Source: Nematostella vectensis (Eukaryota > Cnidaria > Anthozoa > Actiniaria > Edwardsiidae). Taken from it: a stretch of DNA of 64,000 nt. Of the stretch, positions 32,496-45,500 are shown piece after piece. Positions within the stretch are counted from its first letter, which is position 1. Every line of letters starts with the position of its first letter. The stretch is from assembly GCF_932526225.1 (NCBI RefSeq), contig NC_064045.1, forward strand, positions 13,448,442-13,512,441, written 5' to 3'. Both the position numbers and the translations under genes were made by a program. Under the pieces are notes generated by a model that saw nothing but the letters and a program-made list of their open reading frames with translations, was not told where the DNA came from and did no database searches.

Positions 32496-35400
32496 TTATC
32501 TCTTTGTTGTTTTTTTGTAATTTGTGTGATCGTCGGGCTTTTCCTCAAGTGCATATTCTTCCGTCTTCTTGAAGCTTGACGATTCTTGAGCCTCAACTTC
32601 TTGTGTTTTTTCTACCATTAAATCATTTTCCGTACTCGAAACTTCTTTTTCATCCAAACCTCCGTCTCTTTTACATTGGAATTCTTCTAAAACCTCATCT
32701 GGTATCGAAGGCAGCGGCTCTTTAGAAGTATTCTCAGAAATTACATCGCCATTCCCGGAATTCAAAGCGTCTTCCCTGGAAATCGCATCATCATTATGGG
32801 AATTGGAAGCATCTTTCTCGGAATTCTCAACCCCCTTCTGGGAAACACTGTCTTTATTACTCTTACTGCTGACTGTTTCAATCTCCAACGTAATGGAAGA
32901 GCCCTCGCTTAATCCCTGTTCCTCTAAAACTGATGATTCGATAGCTGTATTTTTCTCGGAAAGTTCTTTCTCGTACTTTTCCTGATAACTTATCTCAATC
33001 TGGTCCTTTTGAATGTCTTCAGTGCAACTTATTGTTCTCTCGACTATATCACCCCGATTTTCAATGTCGTCATTGCTCCCTTCCTCACAATTTTTATCAG
33101 CTTCACGCTCATCCTTTTCTGGGGAGCAGCTTTCATTTTGATCGTTTTCCTTGTTAGTTATTGTTTTGGAAACCAAGTTTTCATTATCATGCCTTGGGAA
33201 CACCTGATCATCACTTCCCAGCTCTTCACCGGGAACGACCTCAAACCCAATATCCTCCGCACAACACTCTTTTTCTTGAACTCCACTAACGACCACCGTA
33301 CCATCACCATGGTAACAATCACCATGGCAATGGCACTCAATCTTCGGCAACGGTGCGCTGTCCCATATCCCTGGCCCTGAGAGCAAGCCACGAAGTGAGC
33401 ACGGTATAAAAGGGAGTTTGCGGAACTTCAGGAGAAGTTGTCGTGCAGTCCTCAGCACTTTATTTCCATCCATCTTCATGGATAGATCAGTGAAGAAGTG
33501 CAGCATCTCGTCCATCTGCATGTCCCAGTCAAGGACCTCGGATCCATACTCTTGCATGATGGCGACACAGAGGAAGAGGTGGAAGTAGTCAGTCTGGTAG
33601 CGAGACCAGCATGCCTCCCACATTAGCAGCACCTGTAGGGAGAGATGGGCGAACGATCAGAATAAACAATAAACCAGCAACACTTGTAGGGAGAGATGGG
33701 CGAACGATCAGAATAAACAATAAAGCAGTAACACCTTTCGGGAGAGGTGGGAGATTGATCAGAATAAACAATAAACCAGCAACACCTGTAGGGAGAGATG
33801 GGCGAACGATCAGAATAAACAATAAACCAGCAACACCTGTAGGGAGAGATGGGCGAACGGTCAGAATAAACAATAAACCAGCAACACCTGTAGGGAGAGA
33901 TGGGCGAACGATCAGAATAAACAATAAAGCAGTAACACCTTTCGGGAGAGGTGGGAGATTGATCAGAATAAACAATAAAGCAGTAACACCTTTCGGGAGA
34001 GGTGAATGAGTGATCAAAACAAAAATTAAACTATCTTATTTTCTTGCTTTCCTTAGGCCGTACTGAAATTTATGGAGCTTGATTTTTTCAATCGTTTTAC
34101 GGCCCAAAAGCGAATTTTATTACAAAAGTGACCGAAAAATTCACACAAGGTGGCGATTACAGGACTCTGCCCTCCCAAGCATCCTAATGAACGCTTTTCA
34201 GATAGCGGTACCTGTGGTATTTGTGTGCGAAAACGAGTCTGTCAGGAATTCTTTATAGCCGTCTTTTAACCTTTTGCAGGAAAATTACTGCATTTCAAGC
34301 CCTTTTAGTCAAGAGATTTAGCTTCAAGCTTTATCGTTGCACGAAAAGGACGAAAAGTTTCAAGACGCGCAGGGCCTAATGTTTTATTTTAAAGCTATGA
34401 TCAGACGGACAGTTCGTACACACCTGTTCATCATAAAACTCTCTTTTGAAGCAGAGCAGAAGCCAACGATGGCAGAATAACATGTCCAGTCCGTCATCTT
34501 CAATCAAAAGATGAGCGTAGAACTTTGGCTGCATCATACGCACCAGCTCTCTGAGGTAGGCCTAGATGGGAGAATGTCAAAATTTCAAGCAATGTGATAC
34601 CATAAAATGTGGCGGGTTACGAATTATATTCCCTGGCAAAAATATTAGGATAACCTTCAACAACTCTTGCCTCTAACCACTTAAATTACACAGAATTGCA
34701 TTGATAGCGCAATTAAGATGGAGCCACTTTGTAAAGTAAAAAGTCTCGTATGATTGGCAAATATCATACACTGCAAGCAAGACCTTACCAGCTGTTTATC
34801 CATGGCATCATCTTTGGGTGATGTCACAAACACACTGGCCTCCATCAGTGCGGCAAAACACCAGAAGGCGTCTACCTCGTCCTGTAGAGCAGCAAGGACT
34901 GGCGATAGTAAGTCTGACATTCCCTGGCTGTAACCGATCTCTGGGTTGTGGATCGCATAGTTGAGCAAGATGCTCCTGCAATCAGATAAACATATAGCAT
35001 ACCTCTAAGAAAACATTAGTTTAGATGAAAGGATGGATCCAGGAATGCAAAGGGAAGGGGTGGGGTGGGGGGTGTAGGACGCAAGGGAGAAGGTTAGGGC
35101 AGAGCCATGGGAGTTTCGCAACTCCTTTTACTGTTGTTAGTATACATCAGAAGTATAGCAAGGGACACAAGTACAGTAGGAACAAGAAGGGTTAGTAGAT
35201 ATAGGGGTTGCAAGGGCATATTCAAGAAAAGTTTGACATTTCTAAAGTTTCTTTTTCCAAAAACTTACAGTATATTTATTTTCTCTGATACTCTTATTTG
35301 GTATTAGCTACCTGCATATAGTTTATTGTACACTGTAGCAGGTTTAGAGTGTATATTCTTACCAAAACTACAAGCAGTAATCAACTGTGTCTCACTTTTT

Positions 35401-38400
35401 GAAATCCCTACTGTATATAGCTCCCTTTTAAATAACTTTGACAAAAAAAAGTAAAGAGATAATGCACTAGTCAATTGAAACCCCAACCCCCATGGTCCTG
35501 GGTAAGTGTGGGGTTAATGTGGGGGTTTAGAGCCATATTTTGAACAAGAATCTGTCCTGAAGGGGTGGGAGAATTGAAAGTTTTCAACTCTTAAGACTTG
35601 TCCTCACCATGGGGACTGAGGGACAAATGAATAACATCACATACTTTGCAAAAGTTAGGTCAGTTTCTGGTTTGAGACTCTTTCTCTTCAGTAGCAAGCA
35701 ATTCCATGTATCATTGGGTGGCAAGCAGCATGTTGCAATGTGCAAAAATCCCCCACCCTTCCCCGGGACCATGGGGGTGGGGGTTTCAAATGACTAGTGC
35801 ATAATAAGAGGTAATTTTACCTCATGACTTCAATGTTGGGATTTCCTTCACCAGCGAAGTAAGGGTGTGATCTGTCGGTCCTCGGCACATCCTTGTCAAC
35901 AGTGCACTGCACAACCTTCCAAAACTGCACATATTCCTCATCAGTCATGCTCAATCTGAAATTAAAAAATATCAGGACCATAACAAGAGTTTATGCGGGG
36001 CGAGGGGAAAGGACCACACATCATTTTCTCTAAGGCATTTTGTCTTGGCTCCTAGAGTTTTAATTTCTTTTAGTTGAGCAGACCTTCTAGTAAAGTGGTG
36101 CTGTTCCCCCTGTCACTATTCTAGAAAAGGTGGTGAATACAAAAAAAACATGTGAATCACCTGTAATTTAAAAGGGGATTTTCCACAGAAAAATGTTTTC
36201 ACAGGCATTTCGCCTGCTTTAAAGATAATCATCCAAACAAACTTCAAAATCACATCTTTCTCTTTAGTAGTGCCACAATACACAACAATAAATGCAATAA
36301 AAAGAAAAATATGTTTTATGCACCTGATATTTTGAGCTTTAAGATATATTGCTTCCTTTTCCTTTCTCATGTCAGCTCTTTCTTGAGAAGTGGAACTATA
36401 TGTAAAATATCCCAGTAGAAACTTCCAAGCATCCTTTCTGACCTCAGGACTCAACCCACCAAAAAAAACAGCCTACAATCACAAGAAAATAGGCCCGTAA
36501 AACATGCATGTAGCTACTGCATGCAAGGATTTGCCACTGTAATATTATCATACATTTCTAGGTTATTTCTTATTATAATCATACTATAAAAAGTATTCAT
36601 GAATGGTATAAGACCTCAATATATTAAAAAAAAAAGGAAAAAAGGAAGAAAAAAAGCAGAAAATATTCAGTGGGGAGGATTCGAACCTGTGACTTTATGC
36701 AACCTATGGAATCAAATGCAACGACCTTAACCACTTAGCCACAAAGCCAACATTAGCAAAGTAGGATACTAAAAATAATCTTATTACTGCTTGTATTGAA
36801 CCGTTCCAAAGGGCACGTCAAGCATGTCTAATTCCAGTTAGTATTTTTCTCTTTCACAAAGATAAAATACTCGCAACAATTGATCACAATACTGTTGTGC
36901 AATATGTATTTTGCATAATAATCTAAAAAAATGCAAAATGATCAATCCAGAAGTAAATTTGCAGGGGCATGTTTTTGTCGAAATAACTTAAGTTAATATG
37001 TTTGAACCTACAGAGAACCTCAATAAAGCTTTGCAACTTGACTTAATGTCAAAAGGAATCAGAGACGGGCGAAAAAACTTGAGCTTAAATACCAAATGAG
37101 AGCGTGTTTATATGAGATCGTGTGTTTCGGCATGTATTGCAAACTCTTTATAAATCAATAACCTGACGTTAAGTTTGAACGATCATAGCTCGGAATGTGA
37201 ATGGAATGCAGCCGCATTCGAGTTTATCAAACCAAGCTGCCGTAGAAGCGAATATGTAAAAATTGTTTAACAAAACCCAAAAGCTTTTAATTATTTAGAT
37301 ATTTTCTTCTTTATAAATTGATTCTAGGCTGGCGCTTCGTAAGGAGCATATCCCGAAATGTATCCAAGTTGAAATTTTCCCAGCAAACCCTGCGGCAAAT
37401 CTTACTTTTTTTTGCGTGATGACATAGTAGCTACAAAAAATGCACAGGAGCTACAAAAAATGATTAGGAGTTGTAATTCATCATACTTATTGTCACAGCT
37501 TGCAGGCCATAAAACAATTCTTTTGATAATAAAGATCCAAAACTGCCTAAAAGAGGTTTGAGTGTATGTACAAGCTAACTAGAAAAATATATAGTGAAAA
37601 AATTCTGATGACTACAAAAAAGGAACGAAGTTCCCATGGCAACAAGATGTCAAAATACGAATCAGCATATTTAACAAAGAAAAATAATTTAATCAATTTA
37701 GTATTGCCTGCAAACATAAGAACTTAGTAGCAAACAAGAATTTGAAAAACTTGTTATAACTTGTTACAGCTGTTTATACACGAAGCAAAAGCATGACACA
37801 GTTTTAAACAAAATAACTAAAAAACTACAGTATATTGGTGCTAATCTTTGCAGAGAACTGATATACTCCATTTGACCACAACCTACAGTATGTTATCAGA
37901 AAATTGTCAACAGAAACTTATTGAACACCAAATGCTTGATGATTTGATTGGGTTTGGTAATTCGTAAAGGATGAAACAAAACAAAATATCTGATAGGATA
38001 TTTGATCTTGAAAAAAAACTATTATAGCTATTTGTGTGTTTTTTTTAACACCATCATCTCTGTAAAAGCGCTGTCATACTAAAGTCTCAAAGCTAGGCTT
38101 TCAGTTAAAGGAATTAAGAAAGGGGTGGGCTCAGGGGGCTTCACTAATACAACATATTCTTACTCTCTGTAAAAGCACTGTCATACTAATAGTCTCAAAG
38201 CCAAGCTTTCAGTTAAAGGAATTAAGAAAGGGATGGGCTTATGGAGACTTCACTAATACAACATATACTCACCCTCCTAAAGTTTGCCACATCTTCAATT
38301 TGCCCACTTGAATTAAGAAAAGTTTTCCAAGTCTCCGCTGACATAGGGTCATATCTCCCTTCCTCTACATAACAATCGTCACGAACCTGAGTCTTAGAAA

Positions 38401-38956
38401 TCACAACAAAACACCTCTTCCGAACCTCTTCTTGCGATCTCCTCTCACCAACGCACCACGGCCAGTCCTCTAGTATTTGGGTGACCCTATTCAATCCGCC
38501 ATAATTGAAATTAAAAACCTTGTAATGGTTTTCATAATTCCCAATTACAAATTGCCCAGAATTCGGCTCATCTTCTTCATAGAACAGTTTCATAATTTTC
38601 ATCTCGCTTAAGTCTACGCTGAAGAACTCCAGAGTGTCGTATTTTGATGGATCGGAAATGAGCAGTTTTGATTTCTTTGTCGATTCAGATATCATTTTCG
38701 GTGGAGGATCATCTTTGAAGTGTGAGTTTGGCGTCCAACTGACAATCAACCGAATGTGGCCACTTTTTCGTGTTCTAGACTTGATTGTGAAATAGCCAGC
38801 AGTTTCTTTGTCTTTTCCAGTGGAAGGATGAACACAGACATTGTTTTTACAGTACAATACTTCCTCCACCTCTTCGTAGTCACAATCATCATCGTCGTAA
38901 AATTTCGTCTCTGGGAACGCAGATTGGACTGCGAATCTTAAAATCTGACTCAACAT
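32496..38956 (-). CDS. TBC1D16: TBC1D16-type Rab GTPase-activating protein
   Basis: A TBC-domain GAP that switches off Rab GTPases in endosomal recycling. Exons (minus): 38273-38956, 36324-36472, 35821-35955, 34789-34975, 34424-34561, 32496-33632; phases agree and the product is about 809 residues (human family members about 770). The N-terminus has LYCKNNVCVHP and the beta-rich lipid-binding-like region (GQFVIGNYENHYKVFNFNYG). The TBC domain carries the Arg finger in VDKDVPRTDR and the Gln finger in GYSQGMSD, then DAFWCFAALM, LFCHRWLLLCFKREF, WEACWSRYQTDYFHLFLCVA and IPCSLRGLLSGPGIWDS. Both catalytic fingers are present, so it should be active. The last exon extends into a Glu/Ser/Asn-rich acidic tail of roughly 250 residues not typical of vertebrate proteins. 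Confidence 0.93.
33633..34010. repeat. 51-bp minisatellite made of copies of the TBC1D16 last-intron acceptor
   Basis: Seven to eight units of 51 bp (plus-strand core CACCTGTAGGGAGAGATGGG followed by CGAACGATCAGAATAAAC). On the minus strand each carries CTCTCCCTACAG|GTG, matching the true acceptor before exon 33632. Some units have the variant CTCCCGAAAG|GTG. Confidence 0.93.
35463..35803. mobile_element. MITE with 35-bp inverted ends, next to a TBC1D16 donor
   Basis: Ends TGCACTAGTCAATTGAAACC and, inverted, GGTTTCAAATGACTAGTGCA; the arms continue into the CCAACCCCCATGGTCC block. It stops about 17 bp from the donor of exon 35821-35955. Non-coding. Confidence 0.8.
36663..36742 (-). pseudogene. 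tRNA-Ser-like sequence (SINE head or tRNA pseudogene)
   Basis: On the minus strand an A-box-like TGGCTAAGTGG and a perfect B box GGTTCGAATCC are correctly ordered. The T stem has only about three good pairs and acceptor pairing is poor, so a functional tRNA is unlikely. A T-rich stretch follows. Lies in TBC1D16 intron 1. Confidence 0.5.
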
Positions 38957-39517
38957 TCTCTTCTAATTACACCTCAGCCTTCCTCAAATTATACCTTTAT
39001 ATCACTCGCGTCTGTTTTCACATTACCAGTTTCTATCTTGATTGCAATACATCAAGAAAGACGACGTTAACTTGTTTAGAGTTCCAAAGCGACCATTTTT
39101 GTTTCGAATACACTCAACAAACTTCCGTTTACGAAAACGTATCGACTGATGAGCCCGCGAACATTATGTATTTTTTTTTTCGCGGTCGAAAGACAGTCGA
39201 TTCATACTCGGAATATTTTCGCGGGAACAGCAGAATATCAAAAAAAGATCTAGACAATAATAAAAAGATAACCAATTATATTATAGTTTTTTTTCAGGCA
39301 GAAATTAGGGCATCCTGTTTGCGGTAGTGTTCTGGGATTTTTCAAGGATATAAATATAAAATGTGGTTGTATCAGTTTTCCAGGTTGTATATTTGGCCAG
39401 GTTACATCTTATACAGCGTGGTGTTTGGGACTTGGGGACGCGCTATATCTGTATATGTTTATGTCTTGCGCCAGTTGTTTATAATAAGTACTAAATACCC
39501 GTAATAGAATAAAAGAA
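38957..39517. promoter_or_regulatory. Presumed bidirectional promoter, TBC1D16 / threonine ammonia-lyase
   Basis: 561 bp separate the two divergent start codons. No TATA box is evident. Regulatory function is inferred from the head-to-head arrangement. Confidence 0.4.
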
Positions 39518-42500
39518 ATGGCTACAGGACAGAAGGATGCTGAGTTTTTGTGCACTGGAGATAGCTCGGATGTAAAGAAACCAGAGAGAAAAAACAAAAT
39601 CTCCGATTTACTCGATCCAATAACAGGCGAAGCCGAGGAGCCGATAGAAGTTTGCTTTGAAGATGTTAGTGCAGCTTCGTTTAGGATTAAAAGTGGCGTT
39701 AAAAGAACACCATGCGAGGTATATTTCTATATCAAACTATTCCTTTATTATTCTTATCGGACGTTGATATACCATATTTTTTCCTTTTAATTTATGCGTA
39801 CTGTATGAGTTCAAGTTATAATTGCTGCTTATTGTTTACAAATACTACTTAATTATTGTAATCACAAAATGCTTTTACCCTTTGGTCAAGCGTAATGCTT
39901 GCAAATGTTGAGCAAATTTGTCTGAATGATTTTTAAGCTCCATATTTTGCACCAGCAGAATAGAAGAGATATTATGTTATATGCCTATTCCCGAAAGAAT
40001 AAATTTCAAAATACTGCTTTTAACTTTCAAATCTTTAAATGGCCTAGCTCCTTCCCATTTAAATGAATTGCTTACACCTTATGTTCCACGAAGAAGTCTG
40101 CGCTCTGAAAAAAAAGCCTTACTGGTAGAGCCTAGGTGCAATCTTAATACTTATGGCTATAAATCTTTTATACACACTGCACCTAGGCTCTGGAATTCCT
40201 TACCTCTGAACATAAGAAATTGCAACAGTTTAAATGAATTCAAGACAATGGTTAAAACCCATCTTTTCAGAAGTGCTTTTTAACATGTTTTAAAGAACCT
40301 ATCATTTCTAGCACTATATAGTAATATATATATATATTTTTTCCCCTATACTAAGTTTTCTTTCTATCGAATTGTTTGCTGTTTTTACTATATTTCTTAT
40401 ATCAAGTGTATTTTGAGATGCTATGAGTAAGTTAGTTAGTCTAGGATAGCTAGTTAGTTAGTTTGCTAATTAGTTAGTCAGTTACTAATTTTTATATTGT
40501 AAAGCGCCACTGGATTCATAGTAGAAGTGGCGCTATAAAAATCAATTGTTATTATTATTATTATTATCTTGTGGCCAGCGGAAAATTAGAAATTGAGTTA
40601 GTCTTCTGGCGCTTATCATTATAGCAATCAGCGACTTGCAATTTTTTTATAACAGAAATCCAAACTTTCTGATGCTGTTGACATGAAGTTGTACTTCAAG
40701 AAGGAGTATCTTCAGTTTACTGGCAGGTAAGACTGGGTGGGGTCAAGAGTCTATGGGAGCAAGTGACCCATTTTCCACATTTTGCTTTTTGTTGTATGTA
40801 TACATTCCTGTGGTACTATTCCCAGATGATATTGACTACTCCCATGTTTAGTGAAATTATTGGCGTTTTATAATATTAGTGCTGAGGAGTAAAGTATCTG
40901 TTTCCCAATTCACAAATACTTGTGCGGATATTTGAAGGTGTTGGTATAAGTGTGTGAGTTGTTGACAAACAAAAAGAGTTGTAGAAAAGAATTGTAGAAT
41001 CTCTATCCCCCAGTCCACAACCCTTGTGCCTATATTTGTAGGGACAAGGCTAAGATTTGGCATAGGGGGTACGTAACCCCTCCCTTTTACCACCAGAAAA
41101 GTGGTATCTTTTTATTAAAGTGTTGCCAAAGGACATTTTGTATATCTATGCCTATGGCTGAATTATGCATACTATACTTTACCCTTTTATGTGGTTAAAA
41201 AAGAAAGAGCTTCCCTCTCACAAATTGAGGAATAATTGGGACCTTCACTAAGGAATCACCTGACTTTTTGACTTTTTGGTTGGCAAACTTGTAAACACTT
41301 CAGCTTTTAGCAGCAAAAAGCAATTTATTCAGCACTTACAAATTAGCGTGAAAGTTCTTTGTCAGAAAGGTCTTATTTTCATTGCAGGATTTTATTTTCT
41401 TTTCACTTTACAGATAGTTATTTATCTGAGTTTGCCACTCAAATAAAAAGCCATGTGATTTCTTAGTGCAAGATGCTGTTGTGCAGGATTGGTGACAGAA
41501 TTAGGGTGTGTTAAATAATATGGTTGGATTTGATAAAGCTACGTCACTATTACCCTGTGTTTTCTTGCATTCCTGCTCACCCCCTGCTTGCCCAAGGGGG
41601 GATGTACTCATGTGTGAATCATGTTCTAGTTTTAAGGAGAGAGGAGCACGGAACACTCTCTTGATGTTACCAAAAGTATGTGACGACAGTATTAAACACA
41701 GATTTATAATAATTCCCAGGACCTTATGCAACAAATTGAATGAAGTGTAAAATGGTTTACAGCAATATCTTATCTAAGAATGTTGTTCATTTCAGCATTG
41801 ATACCATTACCTTTAAGCTATAATTTTTGACAATTATTGTTAAATCTCTTTAGTGTAGTTACTGTAGCATATAGACTCTTAAGTATTTTTTAGGAATAAG
41901 AATTTTGGTACAATATAAACTGCTATTTCAGAGTCACACAGACAAAGAAAAGGGGGATTATTTTCAAGATTTTACAGGCTATGTAATACACTAGATGTGT
42001 CTATTTATATTGATGATAAAAAATGCTAATTATCAGGGATGTTTTAATTTTTCTCTCAAACTTGTGCTAGCAAAACAAAAGCCTTTCCCTTTTATGCCTA
42101 GATATTTTGAGAAAAAAGGAAAGACCAGGGGGGGACCTAGCTTTTCGCTAAAGGGGGGGGGTTTGCTCAGTGATGAAGGAGAGGGAAATTTATTTTAACA
42201 TTTGGCTTTCTGGCTGCCCAAAGGGGGGGTGTTTGAACCCCCTATACCCTCCCCCTAGATCTGCTACTGATAGACACATTTTATCCTCCATTTATAATTT
42301 ATTAATAGCAAATACTATAATATAATATATAAACATATTCCATATATGCAAACCAACTTTTTTTTAAGGAACAGAAAAAGAAGGGTGTAATTGCGGCATC
42401 TGCAGGAAACCACGCCCTTGCCCTATCATACCATGGTCAGGACTTAGGTATCCCTGTTACCGTAGTGATGCCAATCAATGCACCTATAATGAAGATATCA

Positions 42501-45500
42501 GCATGCAAGAAGTATAATGCTACAGTTCATGTAAATGGTGCTGATATTATAGAGGTATAGTACTGTTTTATATTTTACAGTATATACTATTTCATGGTAA
42601 GATCTGAATTAATTAGAAACATGTTTGAAACATTGTGTTAGGGTTTGTCTCATGGTTTATTCAGTACTAATTTCTGATTTGCCTGCTTTTGGTTCTACAG
42701 TCTAAAGAAATTGCCTTACGACTAGCCAAGACAAATGGATTAGCCTACATTAATGGGTTAGTATTTTCTACAAGCTCCCCCCACCCTCCCCCCCCCCCCC
42801 CCCCCCCCCGGCCCTGGGTTATTTATGCTACATATACCAAGTCCTAAATTACATATACGTCAAACAATGGCTTATCAATGTTATGCATACATTGCAAAGG
42901 GGATTTAACAATAGTTAATCAATGTTATACATACAGTTGTTATCATGACAGTTGGGGCACTTTGGCCAGTTAGGTCATTTGGGCAAGTTGGGTCACTTGG
43001 GCCAGTTGCGTCACTTTGGCTAGTTGGGTCACTAGGGACAGTTGGGTCACTTGGGCCAGTTGGGTCACTTGGGCCAGTTGGGTCACTTTGGCTAGTTGGG
43101 TCACTTGGGGCAGTTGGGTCACTATGGACAGTTGGGTCACTTCGGCCAGTTGGGTCACTTTGGCCAGTTGGGTCACTAGGGACAGTTGGGTCACTTGGGG
43201 CAGTTGGGTCACTTGGGGCAGTTGGGTCACTTTGGCCAGTTGGGTCACTTTGGCCAGTTGGGTCACTAGGGACAGTTGGGTCACTTGGGGCAGTTGGGTC
43301 ACTAGGGCCAGTTGGGTCACTTGGGCCAGTTGGGTCACTTGGGGCAGTTGGGTCACTATGGACAGTTGGGTCACTTCGGCCAGTTGGGTCACTTTGGCCA
43401 GTTGGGTCACTAGGGACAGTTGGGTCACTTGGGGCAGTTGGGTCACTTGGGGCAGTTGGGTCACTTTGGCCAGTTGGGTCACTAGGGACAGTTGGGTCAC
43501 TTGGGGCAGTTGGGTCACTTGGGCCAGTTGGGTCACTTGGGCCAGTTGCGTCACTTTGGCTAGTTGGGTCACTTGGGGCAGTTGGGTCACTATGGACAGT
43601 TGGGTCACTTCGGCCAGTTGGGTCACTTTGGCCAGTTGGGTCACTAGGGACAGTTGGGTCACTTGGGGCAGTTGGGTCACTTGGGGCAGTTGGGTCACTT
43701 TGGCCAGTTGGGTCACTTTGGCCAGTTGGGTCACTAGGGACAGTTGGGTCACTTGGGGCAGTTGGGTCACTTGGGGCAGTTGGGTCACTTGGGCCAGTTG
43801 GGTCACTTGGGCCAGTTGGGTCACTTGGGCCAGTTGGGTCACTTGTGGCAGTTGGGTCACTATGGACAGTTGGGTCACTTCGGCCAGTTGGGTCACTTTG
43901 GCCAGTTGGGTCAATTGGGCCAGTTGGGTCACTTGGGCCAGTTGGGTCACTAGGGACAGTTGGGTCACTTGGGCCAGTTGGGTCACTTGGGGCAGTTGGG
44001 TCACTTGGGGCAGTTGGGTCACTATGGACAGTTGGGTCACTTCGGCCAGTTGGGTCACTTTGGCCAGTTGGGTCAATTGGGCCAGTTGGGTCACTTGGGG
44101 CAGTTGGGTCAATTGGGCCAGTTGGGTCACTTGGGTCACTTGGGCCAGTTGGGTCACTTCGGCCAGTTGGGTCACTTGGGCCAGTTGGGTCACTTGGGGC
44201 AGTTGGGTCACTATGGACAGTTGGGTCACTTGGGCCAGTTGGGTCAATTGGGCCAGTTGGGTCACTTGGGCCAGTTGGGTCACTTGGGCCAGTTGGGTCA
44301 CTTGGGCCAGTTGGGTCACTTGGGCCAGTTGGGTCACTTGGGGCAGTTGGGTCACTTGGGCCTGTTGGGTCACTTGGGGCAGTTGGGTCACTTTGGCCAG
44401 TTGGGTCAATTGGGCCAGTTGGGTCACTTGGGCCAGTTGGGTCACTTGGGCCAGTTAGGTCACTTGGGCCAGTTGGGTCACTAGAGACAGTTGGGTCACT
44501 AGGGCCAGTTGGGTCACTTGGGCCAGTTGGGGCAGTTGGGTCACTTGGGCCAGTTGGGTCACTTGGGGCAGTTGGGTCACTTGGGGCAGTTGGGTCACTT
44601 GGGCCAGTTGGGTCGCTTGGGGCAGTTGGGTCACTTGGGCCAGTTGGGTCACTTGGGCCAGTTGGGTCACTAGAGACAGTTGGGTCACTTGGGGCAGTTG
44701 GGTCACTAGGGCCAGTTGGGTCACTAGAGACAGTTGGGTCACTTGGGGCAGTTGGGTCACTTGGGCCAGTTGGGTCACTTGGGGCAGTTGGGTCACTTGG
44801 GCCAGTTGGGTCACTAGGGACAGTTGGGTCATTTGGGCCAGTTGGGTCACTTGGGGCAGTTGGGTCACTTGGGCCAGTTGGGTCACTTGGGGCAGTTGGG
44901 TCACTTGGGCCAGTTGGGTCACTTGGGCCAGTTGGGTCACTAGAGACAGTTGGGTCACTAGGGCCAGTTGGGTCACTTGGGCCAGTTGGGGCAGTTGGGT
45001 CACTTGGGCCAGTTGGGTCACTTGGGGCAGTTGGGTCACTTGGGCCAGTTGGGTCACTTGGGCCAGTTGGGTCACTAGAGACAGTTGGGTCACTAGGGCC
45101 AGTTGGGTCACTTGGGCCAGTTGGGGCAGTTGGGTCACTTGGGCCAGTTGGGTCACTTGGGGCAGTTGGGTCACTTGGGGCAGTTGGGTCACTTGGGGCA
45201 GTTGGGTCACTTTGGCCAGTTGGGTCACTAGGGACAGTTGGGTCACTTGGGCCAGTTGGGTCACTTGGGGCAGTTGGGCCAGTTGGGTCACTTGGGCCAG
45301 TTGGGTCACTAGAGAGAGTTGGGTCACTAGGGCCAGTTGGGCCAGTTGGGTCACTTGGGGCAGTTGGGTCACTTGGGGCAGTTGGGTCACTTGGGACAGT
45401 TGGGTCACTTGGGGCAGTTGGGTCACTTGGGGCAGTTGGGTCACTTGGGCCAGTTGGGTCACTAGGGGCAGTTGGGTCACTAGAGACAGTTGGGTCACTA

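Noticed and set aside
33589-34017. Repetitive minus-strand frame (GVAGLLFILIVRPSLPT units)
   Set aside because: Produced by the 51-bp intronic array and in a different frame from the TBC1D16 last exon.
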